A stretch of 42,193 nt of DNA from CAYQQU01 sp964419545 (GCA_964419545.1 CAYQQU010000053.1:1-42193); one strand, 5' to 3'; counted from the first letter of the stretch, positions 23,238-31,553 are shown. Numbers and translations are program-made. Notes: a model not told the origin generated them from the letters alone.

Positions 23238-24093
23238 AAAGCCCGAATTTGCGGGTAATCCGGAAGCCGAAATGAATGCTGTTGGTCCCCTTAAAAAAGT
23301 CGTCGTTGGGCTGGGTCAGGAAAGCCTGGCCCGGCATGGCGGTGGTATTGGTAAATTGCAGCTGGTAGGAGTGCTTGGGCCGCGTGATGTCGACGGCGAG
23401 GCCGAAGGGGTGATGCACGGGAAAGTCGAGCTCCGTATCATCCAGGCGATGGTAGTATTCCGCTAATACGGCGAAGGTTTCCGTGAGCTTGAAGCGGGCG
23501 GCGGCGCCTATCGACAGCTGGGTATTCTCTTCCCCGAGCTGGGCGGCGAGGTTCTGGTGCACCAGTGTCGGCATTACCTGCAGGCTGAGCCAGGGGCTGA
23601 GCCGGCTCCCGATGAGGGCCTGCGCCAGGTAACTGAGGCGATGCTTAAAGTCGTAAGCTTCCTCTTTTTCGGGCGCCCATTCCCGGGAGGTAACCGCCGT
23701 AGAGCCCAGCAGCGTCACCGAGAGCGGAAGGCCGCCGGTGCGCTGCTGCCAGACGCGGTACTTCACGAAAGCATCGTAGATCTTATCGTCGCGCGACCGG
23801 CCGGCGCCTACCGCCAGATGATCGGTGACGCCGTAAGTGAGCCCGAGGCGGATATTGGCGGATCGGTCCATACCGTACAATTCTCTCAGGCCTTCGGAAA
23901 TCGTTCCGTTAAAGCGGTGGGTGATGGTGAACAGGAGGTAGCCCTTCCACATGGTTTCCACGGAATGGCCGTTGATGACCCGGAAGGTGCGAAAAGTTTC
24001 TTCCACGGGCTCCCCCCTTTCGGCCTGAGCAAGCGCCCGCGTGCTGAAGCCGCTTAACAGCAACAGGGTTATTAGTGAGGTTCGAAAAAACAT
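23236..24093 (-). CDS. DUF5777 outer-membrane beta-barrel protein
   Basis: The 285-residue protein has a signal peptide (MFFRTSLITLLLLSGFSTRA) and then the features of DUF5777 barrels: RVINGHSVETMWKGYLLFTI, HRFNGTISEGLRELYGMD, and NIRLGLTYGVTDHLAVGAGR. Alternating hydrophobic strands run to the C-terminus, ending in an aromatic-rich strand. Such proteins are predicted to lie in the outer membrane. In Bacteroidota they are often found beside cytochrome-like or YceI-like secreted proteins (recollection, not verified here), as in this window. It is the last gene of a three-gene set, 18 bp after the small cytochrome-like gene. Its stop codon is completed by a repeat end and a strong terminator follows. 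Confidence 0.8.
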   Translation of the reverse strand: MFFRTSLITLLLLSGFSTRALAQAERGEPVEETFRTFRVINGHSVETMWKGYLLFTITHRFNGTISEGLRELYGMDRSANIRLGLTYGVTDHLAVGAGRSRDDKIYDAFVKYRVWQQRTGGLPLSVTLLGSTAVTSREWAPEKEEAYDFKHRLSYLAQALIGSRLSPWLSLQVMPTLVHQNLAAQLGEENTQLSIGAAARFKLTETFAVLAEYYHRLDDTELDFPVHHPFGLAVDITRPKHSYQLQFTNTTAMPGQAFLTQPNDDFFKGTNSIHFGFRITRKFGL

Positions 24094-24111
24094 GATACGC
24101 TTGTTTTAAAA

Positions 24112-24474
24112 TTAGTTTTCGAGTTTTCCTTCCGTTACCCAGGTCTCAAATACGGCGATCTCTTCTTTGGTCAGTGTAAACTCCGAATCGGCCGGCGGCA
24201 TGGGGTCCCGTTCATTGGTGATCCGCTTGATCATTTTTTTTGATTTCGCCTGGATCATCAGGTAGGTCGTGTATTTGGGAAAAGCCGTCCCGTCTTCTCC
24301 GTGACAATCGGCGCCCTGGTTGCATTTCGTTTTGATAATGGGAAAAAGGTCTTTGGAAAAAGAAACCGTAGGGTCGGCTTCGTATGAGGCAGCCGCCTCC
24401 GGCAGGGAAGCCGGCGCCTGCACCGGGTACTGGGCGAAGAGCAACAAGCCGGCCAGGAAAAACAAGTATTTCAT
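24112..24474 (-). CDS. Small secreted cytochrome-c-like protein with CX5CH motif
   Basis: The 120-residue protein starts at 24474, giving the signal peptide MKYLFFLAGLLLFAQYPVQA; a longer reading from 24555 would bury it. The mature part has FSKDLFPIIKTKC followed by CNQGADCHGEDG, so the cysteines (C51, C57) and H58 form CX5CH rather than the standard CX2CH haem site. Further on, DPMPPADSEFTLTKEE gives a candidate axial Met (M92) in the MPP context seen in small c-type cytochrome-like domains. It resembles the 'cytochrome c domain' in planctomycete and Bacteroidota proteins with widened CXnCH motifs. Whether haem is attached is unknown. It lies 81 bp after the InlB-repeat lipoprotein gene, which carries a similar domain, and 18 bp before the DUF5777 gene. 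Confidence 0.7.
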   Translation of the reverse strand: MKYLFFLAGLLLFAQYPVQAPASLPEAAASYEADPTVSFSKDLFPIIKTKCNQGADCHGEDGTAFPKYTTYLMIQAKSKKMIKRITNERDPMPPADSEFTLTKEEIAVFETWVTEGKLEN

Positions 24475-24555
24475 GGTTGGTGTATATTGTGAAAAAAAGT
24501 GAACATGTAAATACGAATAACTGAAGATCCGTTTTTTGTCTTCAACATCATCCAA

Positions 24556-25710
24556 TCAGTTATTCGGCGCGCTCGCATCGATCCAGGCGATCACCAGGTC
24601 GATCTCTTCCTGAGGCATGAAGCCGGACTGGGGCATATCGCCGGTCAGGATCGAGTTTTTGACTTGCGATTTCTGAGCCGCGATATCTTCGTAGGTTTCG
24701 AGGCTGCCTTCCGGAGAGATGGCGCTGTGGCAGAAATCGGTCAGGCACCGCAGTTCGATAATGGGAAACACTTCATTGGCAAAGCTCGGGACGGTCGATA
24801 CCGTTTCGAAAGTGGCGGTGACCGTGATATCCTGCTCCGGCATGGTCACCTGTGTTTCCGCTGCTTCCGTTTGAGCGAGGTATTCTACGGCTCCGGTCCA
24901 GGCCAAAAACTCCTGATCGGCGCCCGGCGAGGCGGTGATCGTCACCATTTCCCCGGCCGGATATTCACCGGAGCCCGTGCCGTGCTCTACCGTCAGAATA
25001 TAGGTCGGGACCACCTCGAAGTAGGCGGTAACGGCTACGGCGCGGGCCGGCATGGTTACCTGCGTGGTGTTTGCGCCCGGATTGAGCAGGAACGCCACGT
25101 CGCCGGTCCAATTGACAAAAAACGCTCCTTCGGGAGGGGTGTCTGCGCTTATCGCGACGATGGTGCCTTCCAGGTATTCGCCCGAACCGCTGCCATTGGT
25201 AACGGTGAGGGGATAGGTCGGCAAGGCTTCGTAGACGGCCTCGATCCTTGACGCCTGCTCGGGCATGGTGAAAGTGGTCTGCGGCGCGCGCGTCGCCGCC
25301 AGGTAAAGGGTGTCTCCCGACCAGCGCGCAAACGCTTTCCCGACCGGCGCAGGATCGGCGGCGACCGCTATTTCGACGCCCGCTTCGTAAACGCCCGAAC
25401 CCGAGCCGTTCACTACGGTCAGGTCATATGTAGGGATCTCCTGGAACCGCGCCTCGACGGTGACGTCCTGCCCCGGCATGACGCAGTTGGTCGTGGCCAG
25501 TTGCGCGTCTTCCAAAAAATCGACCTCGCCGCCCCAACCGTTAAAGAACATGCCCTCGGGTGGTTCCATAGCGGTAACGATGACCTTCTGTCCCGCTTTA
25601 TAGTCACCCGAACCATTACCGTTCACTACGGTAAGCCGGTGAAACTCGTTTTCTGAGTCGCAGGCGAATAAGACGGCGAGCAGCAGTAAAATGGTATGCC
25701 TTGTTTTCAT
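24556..25710 (-). CDS. InlB-repeat lipoprotein with C-terminal CX4CH cytochrome-like domain
   Basis: The start at 25710 gives a 384-residue protein with a lipoprotein signal peptide (MKTRHTILLLLAVLFAC, lipidated C17). Four repeats of about 75 residues follow, each of the divergent InlB B-repeat / Flg_new_2 type. Each opens LTVVNGSGSGxY or close, has an F/W-W-x-G-D/A core and ends in TMP...V.A.FE. The C-terminal 70 residues are a small domain with EVFPIIELRCLTDFCHSAIS, where C322, C327 and H328 form CX4CH, and a late GFMPQEEIDLVIAWIDA. It probably sits on the outer membrane as an elongated stalk carrying a cytochrome-like head. It is the first gene of the cluster with the small CX5CH protein and the DUF5777 barrel. 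Confidence 0.75.
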   Translation of the reverse strand: MKTRHTILLLLAVLFACDSENEFHRLTVVNGNGSGDYKAGQKVIVTAMEPPEGMFFNGWGGEVDFLEDAQLATTNCVMPGQDVTVEARFQEIPTYDLTVVNGSGSGVYEAGVEIAVAADPAPVGKAFARWSGDTLYLAATRAPQTTFTMPEQASRIEAVYEALPTYPLTVTNGSGSGEYLEGTIVAISADTPPEGAFFVNWTGDVAFLLNPGANTTQVTMPARAVAVTAYFEVVPTYILTVEHGTGSGEYPAGEMVTITASPGADQEFLAWTGAVEYLAQTEAAETQVTMPEQDITVTATFETVSTVPSFANEVFPIIELRCLTDFCHSAISPEGSLETYEDIAAQKSQVKNSILTGDMPQSGFMPQEEIDLVIAWIDASAPNN

Positions 25711-25718
25711 GATCTTAA

Positions 25719-25726
25719 CAAGATTA
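25719..25726 (-). promoter_or_regulatory. Possible -7 box of the lipoprotein gene
   Basis: The minus strand reads TAATCTTG, one base off TAnnTTTG, only 8 nt before the ATG at 25710, so the leader would be very short. Confidence 0.25.
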
Positions 25727-25959
25727 GTTTTGTCTGCTAGATAGGGAAAACAGGAGGCGGTAAAATGAGAAAAGTATTGCGGCAAAGTGGCCGGCGTCCT
25801 TGAAAGGCGTATTAAAATTTTGTATATTACGACTGTTAAACTAATGTTAACTCACTACTTATCAAGCGCTTAAGATTTCACCAAAACTTATTTTGTCCCG
25901 GTCATCCTCACCGCAAAGAAGGGTTCCGAATCTTTCTTTTTCAATAATACCGCCCGCAG

Positions 25960-25995
25960 GCCGCTTATCCGGCGAGCTTATTTCGCCGAAGCGGC
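25960..25995. repeat. Nested inverted repeat in the 25.7-26.3 kb gap
   Basis: GCCGCTT (25960-25966) pairs with AAGCGGC (25989-25995), and inside it CGGCGA (25970-25975) pairs with TCGCCG (25983-25988). No U tract follows. It adjoins the 26003-26173 element and may belong to the same repeat region. Confidence 0.5.
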
Positions 25996-26002
25996 ATAAA
26001 AC

Positions 26003-26173
26003 ATCAGCAATTCTCGGTTTTAAACATTTTTGTGCATTCGTCCAAGCGGAACGAGCTATCGGTAGATTGCCGTGGCGAGGTACGGAGCCCATCTTTTGAA
26101 ACCATCTGCCAATATCTGCGCCTCCGGCGCTGCGAATGAAGAAATGCTTACCGCCAAACCGAGAATCGCTGAT
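26003..26173. repeat. Inverted-repeat element, family C
   Basis: The ends are ATCAGCAATTCTCGGTTT (26003-26020) and its inverted copy (26156-26173) with one mismatch. The 171-bp interior contains the palindrome GCGCC-TCC-GGCGC and no coding sequence I can support. This looks like a non-autonomous element inserted upstream of the BNR-protein gene; with one copy in the window, the family assignment is uncertain. Confidence 0.55.
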
Positions 26174-26202
26174 AAAACATCCTTTCCTTTTAAAAAAAAT
26201 CC

Positions 26203-26210
26203 TATATTTG
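26203..26210 (+). promoter_or_regulatory. -7 box of the BNR/T9SS protein gene
   Basis: TATATTTG is a perfect TAnnTTTG box just downstream of the family C element. The leader to the ATG at 26332 would be about 115 nt. Confidence 0.5.
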
Positions 26211-26331
26211 CGCCTGACTGAGATCAATCTCCAACACCTTACTTCTTATCTACTTATCCTTCCATTGCACCGCGGATGCTCCTCTGCTGTCCGTGATGAC
26301 TTTCTTTTGATTTTTCACAAATGATTTGAGC

Positions 26332-28179
26332 ATGTTGTATTTCAATCGCATGATCCCAAAAGCGATGGGATTGTTGGTCTTTTTGTGGTGCGCGGGCGTC
26401 AGTGTGCAATCCCAGACTTTAGACAAAGCGCGGGTTTACGATATGGCCCGCACGGCTTTTCAAAACAAGCTGAAACGACTGCCGTCTGCAGCGGCCCATT
26501 CCGGCGGACAATCGTCGGTGAGCTTTCGCAATGCGGAGGGCAACCTCTCCAACACGGAAGAGAGTGAATCGGAGATCCACGCCGCTGTCAACCCGACCGA
26601 TTCCAACAACCTGATCGTCGCGGCGATGCGCCTGGAAACCAGTGGGCTGACCGGCAACCTGTTCTTTCCGATTTACTATACCACCGACTTCGGCGAAACC
26701 TGGAACCTGAACGCCTTCGACGGCATCAGTGACGTGTCCGGACAGTTGGTGCTCGGCGGCGGTGACCCGATCCTCGTCTTCGATTCGGAAGGCGCCGCCT
26801 ACCTGTCCTGGCTGACCTTCACCGCCGACCTGTCTTTTGAGGTCAACATTACCCTGCATTGGGCGGTTTCCGAAGACGGCGGCGCCACCTGGACCCGCAC
26901 CGAGACGCTCATCGATCAGGGCGAAGTCGACGGGCTGCTCAATCCTACCGGCCGTTTCGTAGATAAGCAATGGGTGGCGGTCGACCGTTCGGAATCCGTT
27001 TACCACGACAACATCTACGCGGCCTACGCCGAGATCAACTTCACAGATACGACTTACAATATTCTCGTAAAGACCAAAGCCGCCGGAGCAGAATCGTTCG
27101 GTCCTGCCGTAGACGTGACGCCGGAAGATCAGATCTTTGCACAGTTCGCCAGCATCGATGTGGGCAGCGACGGCCAGGTGCACGTGCTCTACGCCGGCGG
27201 GAAAGCTACGGATACGGTGCTCGGCCTCTACCATACGCGTTCCGCCGACGGCGGGCAAACCTTCAGCGAGCCGGTGCGCATCTCCGACTTTCACATGCCT
27301 TGCTTCCCGCCGGGCGCCGGCGGCCCCTGCGACATCGTGGGCATCGACTCGGCGCGCGTATATCCCTGCCCGCACCTGCGTGTCGATCGCTCGGGCGGCA
27401 ACTACGACGGCAACCTCTATGCCGTGTGGACCGCCGACGGATTCGAGGGCGACCTCGGGCAGGGGCTGGATGTCTACTACACCCGGTCGGAAGACGACGG
27501 CCAGACTTGGTCCGAGCCTTTTGTGCTCAATAACGACGGGCTCGCGGAAAACGACCAGTTCTTCCCGAGCATCGACGTCGCGGAAACGGGACAGCTGGTG
27601 ATCACCTGGTACGATCGCCGTGACGACCCGGCCAACCTGCTGACCAATTATTACATGACCCACTCTATCGACGGTGGCGAGACCTTCGTCGACGATTTTG
27701 CCGTCTCCTCCCAGGCGGCCGACTTCTCCATGATCGGCGAAGGCAATGGCGGCTTCGGCGTAGGCGAATACACCCAGGTAGTAACGACGTCCGCCTTCGC
27801 GCTGCCCTTCTGGGCCGACGGCCGCACCAACGACGGCAACGTGGAAGTGTTTACGACCAAAATACCCCTGACAGATGATGTGGTGCTGGACGCCGGTGCG
27901 GTCAGCACGATCTCGGACCGGTTTTCGGTGAACGGCCCGGCCCCCAATCCGGCGCGGGAAGCCGCCCTAGTCGACATCCGCCTGAAAGCAAACAGTACAG
28001 TTACCCTCACACTATACGACCTTGGCGGTGAACCGGTGCGTCAAATTGCCCCCGCAACACTAGCCGCCGGCGAACACCGGCTGACAGTCGACTTGCGGGA
28101 ACTGCCCGCCGGCATCTACACCCTGGTGGTCCGGACCGGTTTTGGGCTGACCGCCCGCAAACTGACGGTGATCAGGTAG
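26332..28179 (+). CDS. Secreted BNR/sialidase-like propeller protein with T9SS domain
   Basis: The 615-residue protein begins at ATG 26332 or 26350; both leave a signal peptide (MGLLVFLWCAGVSVQS). A TTG at 26326 would add two residues and is less likely. The body (about 75-525) has repeated BNR/Asp-box-like motifs typical of six-bladed sialidase-fold propellers: TTDFGETW, SEDGGATW, SADGGQTF, SEDDGQTW and SIDGGETF. The catalytic Arg triad of true sialidases is not recognisable, so the propeller may bind rather than cleave. The C-terminus (NPAREAALVDIRLKANSTVT ... PAGIYTLVVR) is a type-A sorting domain for T9SS export. The gene has a strong promoter and a strong terminator and is monocistronic. 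Confidence 0.82.
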   Translation: MLYFNRMIPKAMGLLVFLWCAGVSVQSQTLDKARVYDMARTAFQNKLKRLPSAAAHSGGQSSVSFRNAEGNLSNTEESESEIHAAVNPTDSNNLIVAAMRLETSGLTGNLFFPIYYTTDFGETWNLNAFDGISDVSGQLVLGGGDPILVFDSEGAAYLSWLTFTADLSFEVNITLHWAVSEDGGATWTRTETLIDQGEVDGLLNPTGRFVDKQWVAVDRSESVYHDNIYAAYAEINFTDTTYNILVKTKAAGAESFGPAVDVTPEDQIFAQFASIDVGSDGQVHVLYAGGKATDTVLGLYHTRSADGGQTFSEPVRISDFHMPCFPPGAGGPCDIVGIDSARVYPCPHLRVDRSGGNYDGNLYAVWTADGFEGDLGQGLDVYYTRSEDDGQTWSEPFVLNNDGLAENDQFFPSIDVAETGQLVITWYDRRDDPANLLTNYYMTHSIDGGETFVDDFAVSSQAADFSMIGEGNGGFGVGEYTQVVTTSAFALPFWADGRTNDGNVEVFTTKIPLTDDVVLDAGAVSTISDRFSVNGPAPNPAREAALVDIRLKANSTVTLTLYDLGGEPVRQIAPATLAAGEHRLTVDLRELPAGIYTLVVRTGFGLTARKLTVIR

Positions 28180-28288
28180 GACGGGGAAACAAAAAATACT
28201 TATGACCAACTACTTCGTAATCCGGGGAAACCCGATCAAACCGACCTAAAAGGATTTAGCTAATTTTTGCATTTATCGGTTTTTTTCC

Positions 28289-28320
28289 GGCAGGCGCCAG
28301 CGGTGTCTGCCTTTTTTTTT
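28289..28320 (+). terminator. Terminator of the BNR/T9SS gene
   Basis: A 10-bp stem with two G-U pairs (GGCAGGCGCC/GGTGTCTGCC, 28289-28298 with 28302-28311) and a 3-nt loop is followed by nine T. It lies 110 bp after the stop codon at 28179. Confidence 0.8.
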
Positions 28321-28331
28321 CGGAAGCTTCT

Positions 28332-28352
28332 AACCCGGATTAATTATGGATT
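28332..28352. repeat. Remnant end of repeat family A
   Basis: AACCCGGATTAATTATGG followed by ATT is a diverged copy of the 21-bp family A end, just after the terminator. Confidence 0.5.
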
Positions 28353-28402
28353 AATCTCTGCTAATTCTCGATTTTTTATCTTCACTTCAAAAAAAAAAGC
28401 TC

Positions 28403-29404
28403 ATGAAAATGATAAAGATACTGCTGGCGCTTACCGCCGCCTTGGCCCTCGTTTATTTGCTGGGGCCCCAGCCCGCTTCCCCTAACCTGGATACAAGCAT
28501 TCCTCCGGTAAGCGACGAGCTGGCCGAGCTGGCGCAGCAGGTTGCCGATGCCGAGCGCTCGATCCCGGACCTCAAACCGGACAACGAAGCGCGCATCATC
28601 TGGGCGGACAGCACGCGCAGCCGCACCCCCTATAGCGTAGTGTACCTGCATGGCTTTTCGGCCTCCTGGGCGGAAGGCGAACCGCTGCACCGCGAATTTG
28701 CCCGCCGTTACGGCTGCAACCTTTACCTCAGCCGCCTGGCCGGCCACGGGCTCGAGGATCCGGAAGCTTTCGCCGACCTGACGGCCGACGACCTGCTCGC
28801 CTCTGCCGCGGAAGCCCTGGCGATCGGCGCCCGGCTGGGCGAAAACGTGATCCTGATGAGCGTTTCTACCGGAACATCCCTTTCTTTACTGCTGGCCGCC
28901 GATCACCCCGACACGGTATCGGCCCTCCTGACTTTCTCCCCCAATATCGCCATCAAAGACCCTACCGCGAAGTACCTCAACAACCCCTGGGGTCTGCAGC
29001 TGAGCCGTGCAACAATGAAAGGACGCTACCGCTCCTTCGAAGCGGATGCCGAGTACAAAAAATACTGGTACGCCAAATACCGGCTGGAAGGACTCGTAGC
29101 CGTACAGCAATTGCTGGAACACGGCATGCACGAAGCCACTTTCCGCCGCGTCAAACAACCTTTTTTCATGGGGTACTACTACAAAAACGAGGCCGAGCAG
29201 GACGAGGTCGTATCCGTACCGGCGATGCTGGCGATGTACGACGCACTGGGTACGCCGCCTGAGAAAAAACGCAAAGTGGCGTTTGCCGACGTGAATGACC
29301 ACGCCATGATCTCATACGTCACTTCCGAAGACCTGGACAGCCCGCGCCGGGAGCTTTTTCGTTTCGCGGAAGAGGTGCTGGAACTGAAGCCGGTGGGGAA
29401 ATAG
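28403..29404 (+). CDS. Membrane-anchored or exported alpha/beta hydrolase
   Basis: The 333-residue protein starts with a signal anchor or signal peptide (MKMIKILLALTAALALVYLL), so the enzyme acts outside the cytoplasm. The hydrolase core has VVYLHGFSASW (oxyanion region). The nucleophile elbow is MSVSTGTS, where Ser replaces the first Gly of GxSxG and S155 is the likely nucleophile. DVNDHAMISY near the C-terminus holds the catalytic His. It may be a lipase or esterase of the periplasm. The start at 28403 is the first ATG after the AT-rich leader. It converges on the OsmC-like gene: only two bases separate the two stop codons, with no room for a terminator. Confidence 0.75.
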   Translation: MKMIKILLALTAALALVYLLGPQPASPNLDTSIPPVSDELAELAQQVADAERSIPDLKPDNEARIIWADSTRSRTPYSVVYLHGFSASWAEGEPLHREFARRYGCNLYLSRLAGHGLEDPEAFADLTADDLLASAAEALAIGARLGENVILMSVSTGTSLSLLLAADHPDTVSALLTFSPNIAIKDPTAKYLNNPWGLQLSRATMKGRYRSFEADAEYKKYWYAKYRLEGLVAVQQLLEHGMHEATFRRVKQPFFMGYYYKNEAEQDEVVSVPAMLAMYDALGTPPEKKRKVAFADVNDHAMISYVTSEDLDSPRRELFRFAEEVLELKPVGK

Positions 29405-29406
29405 GA

Positions 29407-29883
29407 TTAACCGTCGCCGGCGACTGTGACCGTCGGATCGTGCGCCACGGGAAAGTTGCAGGAATTGGCGATGAAACACAAGGCATTGGCGCGCTGGTGC
29501 AATGCCATGGCAAGGGCCTGTTTGTCGGCCTCCAGGATACTGACCCGGGGCCGCAGGGTCACGCTTTCGAAATGACCGCCGCCGTCCGGCGTTTGGACCA
29601 TCAGCCCTGCTGCTGAGTCGTGGTATTCGGTTACCGTAATGCCGGCGTCTGCGCAAAGGTGCAGATACCACAGATGGTGGCAGGCCGAAAGGGAAGCGAC
29701 CAGCAGTTCTTCGGGATTGTAGCGGCCGGGATCACCCCGGAAATGCGGGTCGGCGCTGCCGGCGAGCACGGGCTTGCCGGCAGCGCTGATGTCGTATTCG
29801 CGGCGGTAAGCTCCGTAAGATCGGGTGCCCTGACCGGGATTGCCGGTCCATTTCAACTCAGTTTGATAATGGTGCTTTTTCAT
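29407..29883 (-). CDS. OsmC family peroxide-reductase-like protein
   Basis: The 158-residue protein begins at ATG 29883 (MKKHHYQTEL) with the typical OsmC start (WTGNPG, SYGAYRREYDI). The two redox cysteines of the family are visible: C68 in ASLSACHHLW, and C136 in ANALCFIANS (C142 is a further Cys). OsmC-type proteins reduce organic hydroperoxides with dithiol partners, which fits a stress role. An upstream in-frame ATG at 29910 would run toward the adjoining repeat element (29898-30020), so the shorter start is preferred. It converges on the upstream hydrolase gene. Confidence 0.85.
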   Translation of the reverse strand: MKKHHYQTELKWTGNPGQGTRSYGAYRREYDISAAGKPVLAGSADPHFRGDPGRYNPEELLVASLSACHHLWYLHLCADAGITVTEYHDSAAGLMVQTPDGGGHFESVTLRPRVSILEADKQALAMALHQRANALCFIANSCNFPVAHDPTVTVAGDG

Positions 29884-29897
29884 ATTCCCGCGATTAG

Positions 29898-30020
29898 TGG
29901 TGTGTAACAAAAATTTTTGCTGATCCTTTCTTGAAAGGAAACGCTTTTAATTACTGAAAATCAACTTTTTAAATTGAGCACTCAGCAAAAATTTTTACAA
30001 GGAACTTGTGTTACACACCA
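29898..30020. repeat. MITE-like element, family B copy 1
   Basis: The 123-bp element has perfect 12-bp ends TGGTGTGTAACA (29898-29909) and its inverted copy (30009-30020). Both are followed internally by AAAATTTTTGCTGA; the right arm has an extra 14 nt (with the ACAAG/CTTGT palindrome). TTAG flanks both sides (29894-29897 and 30021-30024), consistent with a 4-bp target duplication. Fifty bases of its right part recur exactly, inverted, at the window's right edge. Confidence 0.75.
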
Positions 30021-30024
30021 TTAG

Positions 30025-30153
30025 TGGCCTGTAGCAAAAATTCCTTGAAATTTTTTTGCCGAGCCCCGATAAACCCGGATTAAGCAATTGGTTTCAAGGC
30101 TTAATAGGAGTTGGCTCCCAAAAGAGCTCAGCAAAATTTTTTGTTACACGCCA
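30025..30153. repeat. MITE-like element, family B copy 2 (diverged)
   Basis: The ends are TGGCCTGTAGCA (30025-30036) and, inverted, TGTTACACGCCA (30142-30153), matching at 10 of 12. It directly follows copy 1, sharing the TTAG between them, and stops one base before the patatin stop codon (30156-30154). It contains AACCCGGATTAA (30072-30083), a fragment of the family A end. Confidence 0.6.
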
Positions 30154-31278
30154 TTATAGGACGTCTCCCTTAATTTCCACCAGCTTCCGCGCGATTTTGG
30201 TCAGCTCGTCGTCGTAGTCCTTGGCGTTGGCGAGGCCGGCCTGCTGCAGGGCGCGCAGGTTTTCATCCGAGGTGTCGTCCATGTCGGGTTCGGCGGAATA
30301 CAGGTTGGGCATGATCCGGAAATACTGATCGGGTTTGCCGATGGAGTCGAAAAGGCGGCGCAGTTGGTAATCGACCGTTTCGGCCACGGCCGTCATCATG
30401 ATGTCAATGATGGGCGCCACCCAGTTGATGAGGCCCCAGTTGATGGCCTTGTCGTACTGATACTTTTTCTCGACCAGTCCGGTGCCGAGCGACAGGATGA
30501 ACATCTTGGAGGGTTCGAAGAGGGTGCGGGCTTTTTCAGCTGAGGATTTTTCGGCTTCCGGCGCCTCCGCTTCCGACGCCTGATAGCCGGCGCCGAAGAT
30601 CTTGAGGCCTTCGATGAAAGCGCACATGGTGGGGTTATTGGCGAACAGGCCACCGTCGATGGTGTGATGGGTCAACTCCGATACGGAAGTCGCGGTAGCC
30701 GGCGCGAAGTAGGTCGGTGCGGCCGAAGTGGAACGCGCGACATCACGGACGTAGAAGTCGTACATTTCTCCCTTTTTACGGGCGTCGTGCTGGGTAAAAA
30801 AGAGCGCCGCCCGTTTTTCGATGTCGTAACTCGTGATGAGGCAAGGCCGCACGAGGTCGCTGAGGCGATCGTCTCCGAACTTTTCCTGGAGGATGCGCTC
30901 GATGTTGTAATTGCCGTACTTGGATTTGAAAAAAGTTGTCGACAACGGAACGCGGCGGGAAAAATCTTTGGAGAAAATAGCCTGGCCGTGTTGCAAATAG
31001 AGATCGAGCGCCTCTTCAGCGGAGTAGCGCGGATACTCGCTTTCCTTTTCTTCGGGCGCCAACAGCGCGCAAGCCAGGATGCCGCCCGTGGAGGTGCCGG
31101 CGACAAAGTCAAAAAACTGGGCCAGCCGCAGCGGGCGGGGCAGGGTATCGAGGTCGTGAAGTTCCTTGTACGCTTCGTTGAGCTTTTCTTCCAGGACGGT
31201 CAGGATCTGGGCGGTAATGATGCCGCGGATGCCGCCTCCGTCGAGGCTAAGCACGGTTTTGAGCTGTGTCGAGGCCAT
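30154..31278 (-). CDS. Patatin-like phospholipase
   Basis: The 374-residue protein carries the patatin catalytic dyad: the oxyanion loop LSLDGGGIRG (about 10-19), the nucleophile S63 in FVAGTSTGG, and D208 in HTIDGG followed by LFANNPT. There is no signal peptide, so it should act in the cytoplasm on membrane lipids. The length and the GGGIRGI...VLE pattern resemble the bacterial patatins that hydrolyse phospholipids; some relatives serve as effectors in anti-phage systems (CBASS CapV). No cyclic-oligonucleotide synthase gene lies nearby, so a defence role is not supported here. The stop codon lies at the edge of a family B repeat. The upstream 337-bp gap contains no convincing promoter. Confidence 0.85.
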   Translation of the reverse strand: MASTQLKTVLSLDGGGIRGIITAQILTVLEEKLNEAYKELHDLDTLPRPLRLAQFFDFVAGTSTGGILACALLAPEEKESEYPRYSAEEALDLYLQHGQAIFSKDFSRRVPLSTTFFKSKYGNYNIERILQEKFGDDRLSDLVRPCLITSYDIEKRAALFFTQHDARKKGEMYDFYVRDVARSTSAAPTYFAPATATSVSELTHHTIDGGLFANNPTMCAFIEGLKIFGAGYQASEAEAPEAEKSSAEKARTLFEPSKMFILSLGTGLVEKKYQYDKAINWGLINWVAPIIDIMMTAVAETVDYQLRRLFDSIGKPDQYFRIMPNLYSAEPDMDDTSDENLRALQQAGLANAKDYDDELTKIARKLVEIKGDVL

Positions 31279-31553
31279 AATTTTTTACGGTGTTTTGCAA
31301 CAGAACCCATTGCGGGTTTGGTCTTTGAGCCGAAAACTAGCAATTTTTTGATTGGATGAGGTTTACCCGGCTGCACAGACGGGCGCGAAAACCCGATTGA
31401 GCTAAATGAGGATTTTTGCAACGAAGGACAATCAAAAAAGTGCCGTTTGCAGGCCAATTACTAAACCCGCAATAGTTCACAGATAAAGGTAGCTTTTTTC
31501 TGCTATTACCTTGAAAAATCCTTTTTTCGAAAATTCTGCCGCAAAAAAATCTA
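31279..31553. other. Gap upstream of the patatin gene
   Basis: No coding region is supported in this stretch. AACCC-ATTGC-GGGTT is a small hairpin near 31309, and a similar AAACCCGCAAT occurs near 31464. Otherwise nothing stands out. Confidence 0.4.

Noticed and set aside
25862..26227. 121-residue minus-strand reading frame upstream of the BNR gene
   Set aside because: It spans the nested hairpin and the family C element and has no recognisable domain; more likely repeat-derived than a gene.
30154..31278. CBASS-type defence operon containing the patatin
   Set aside because: No cyclic-oligonucleotide synthase or other defence gene is adjacent.
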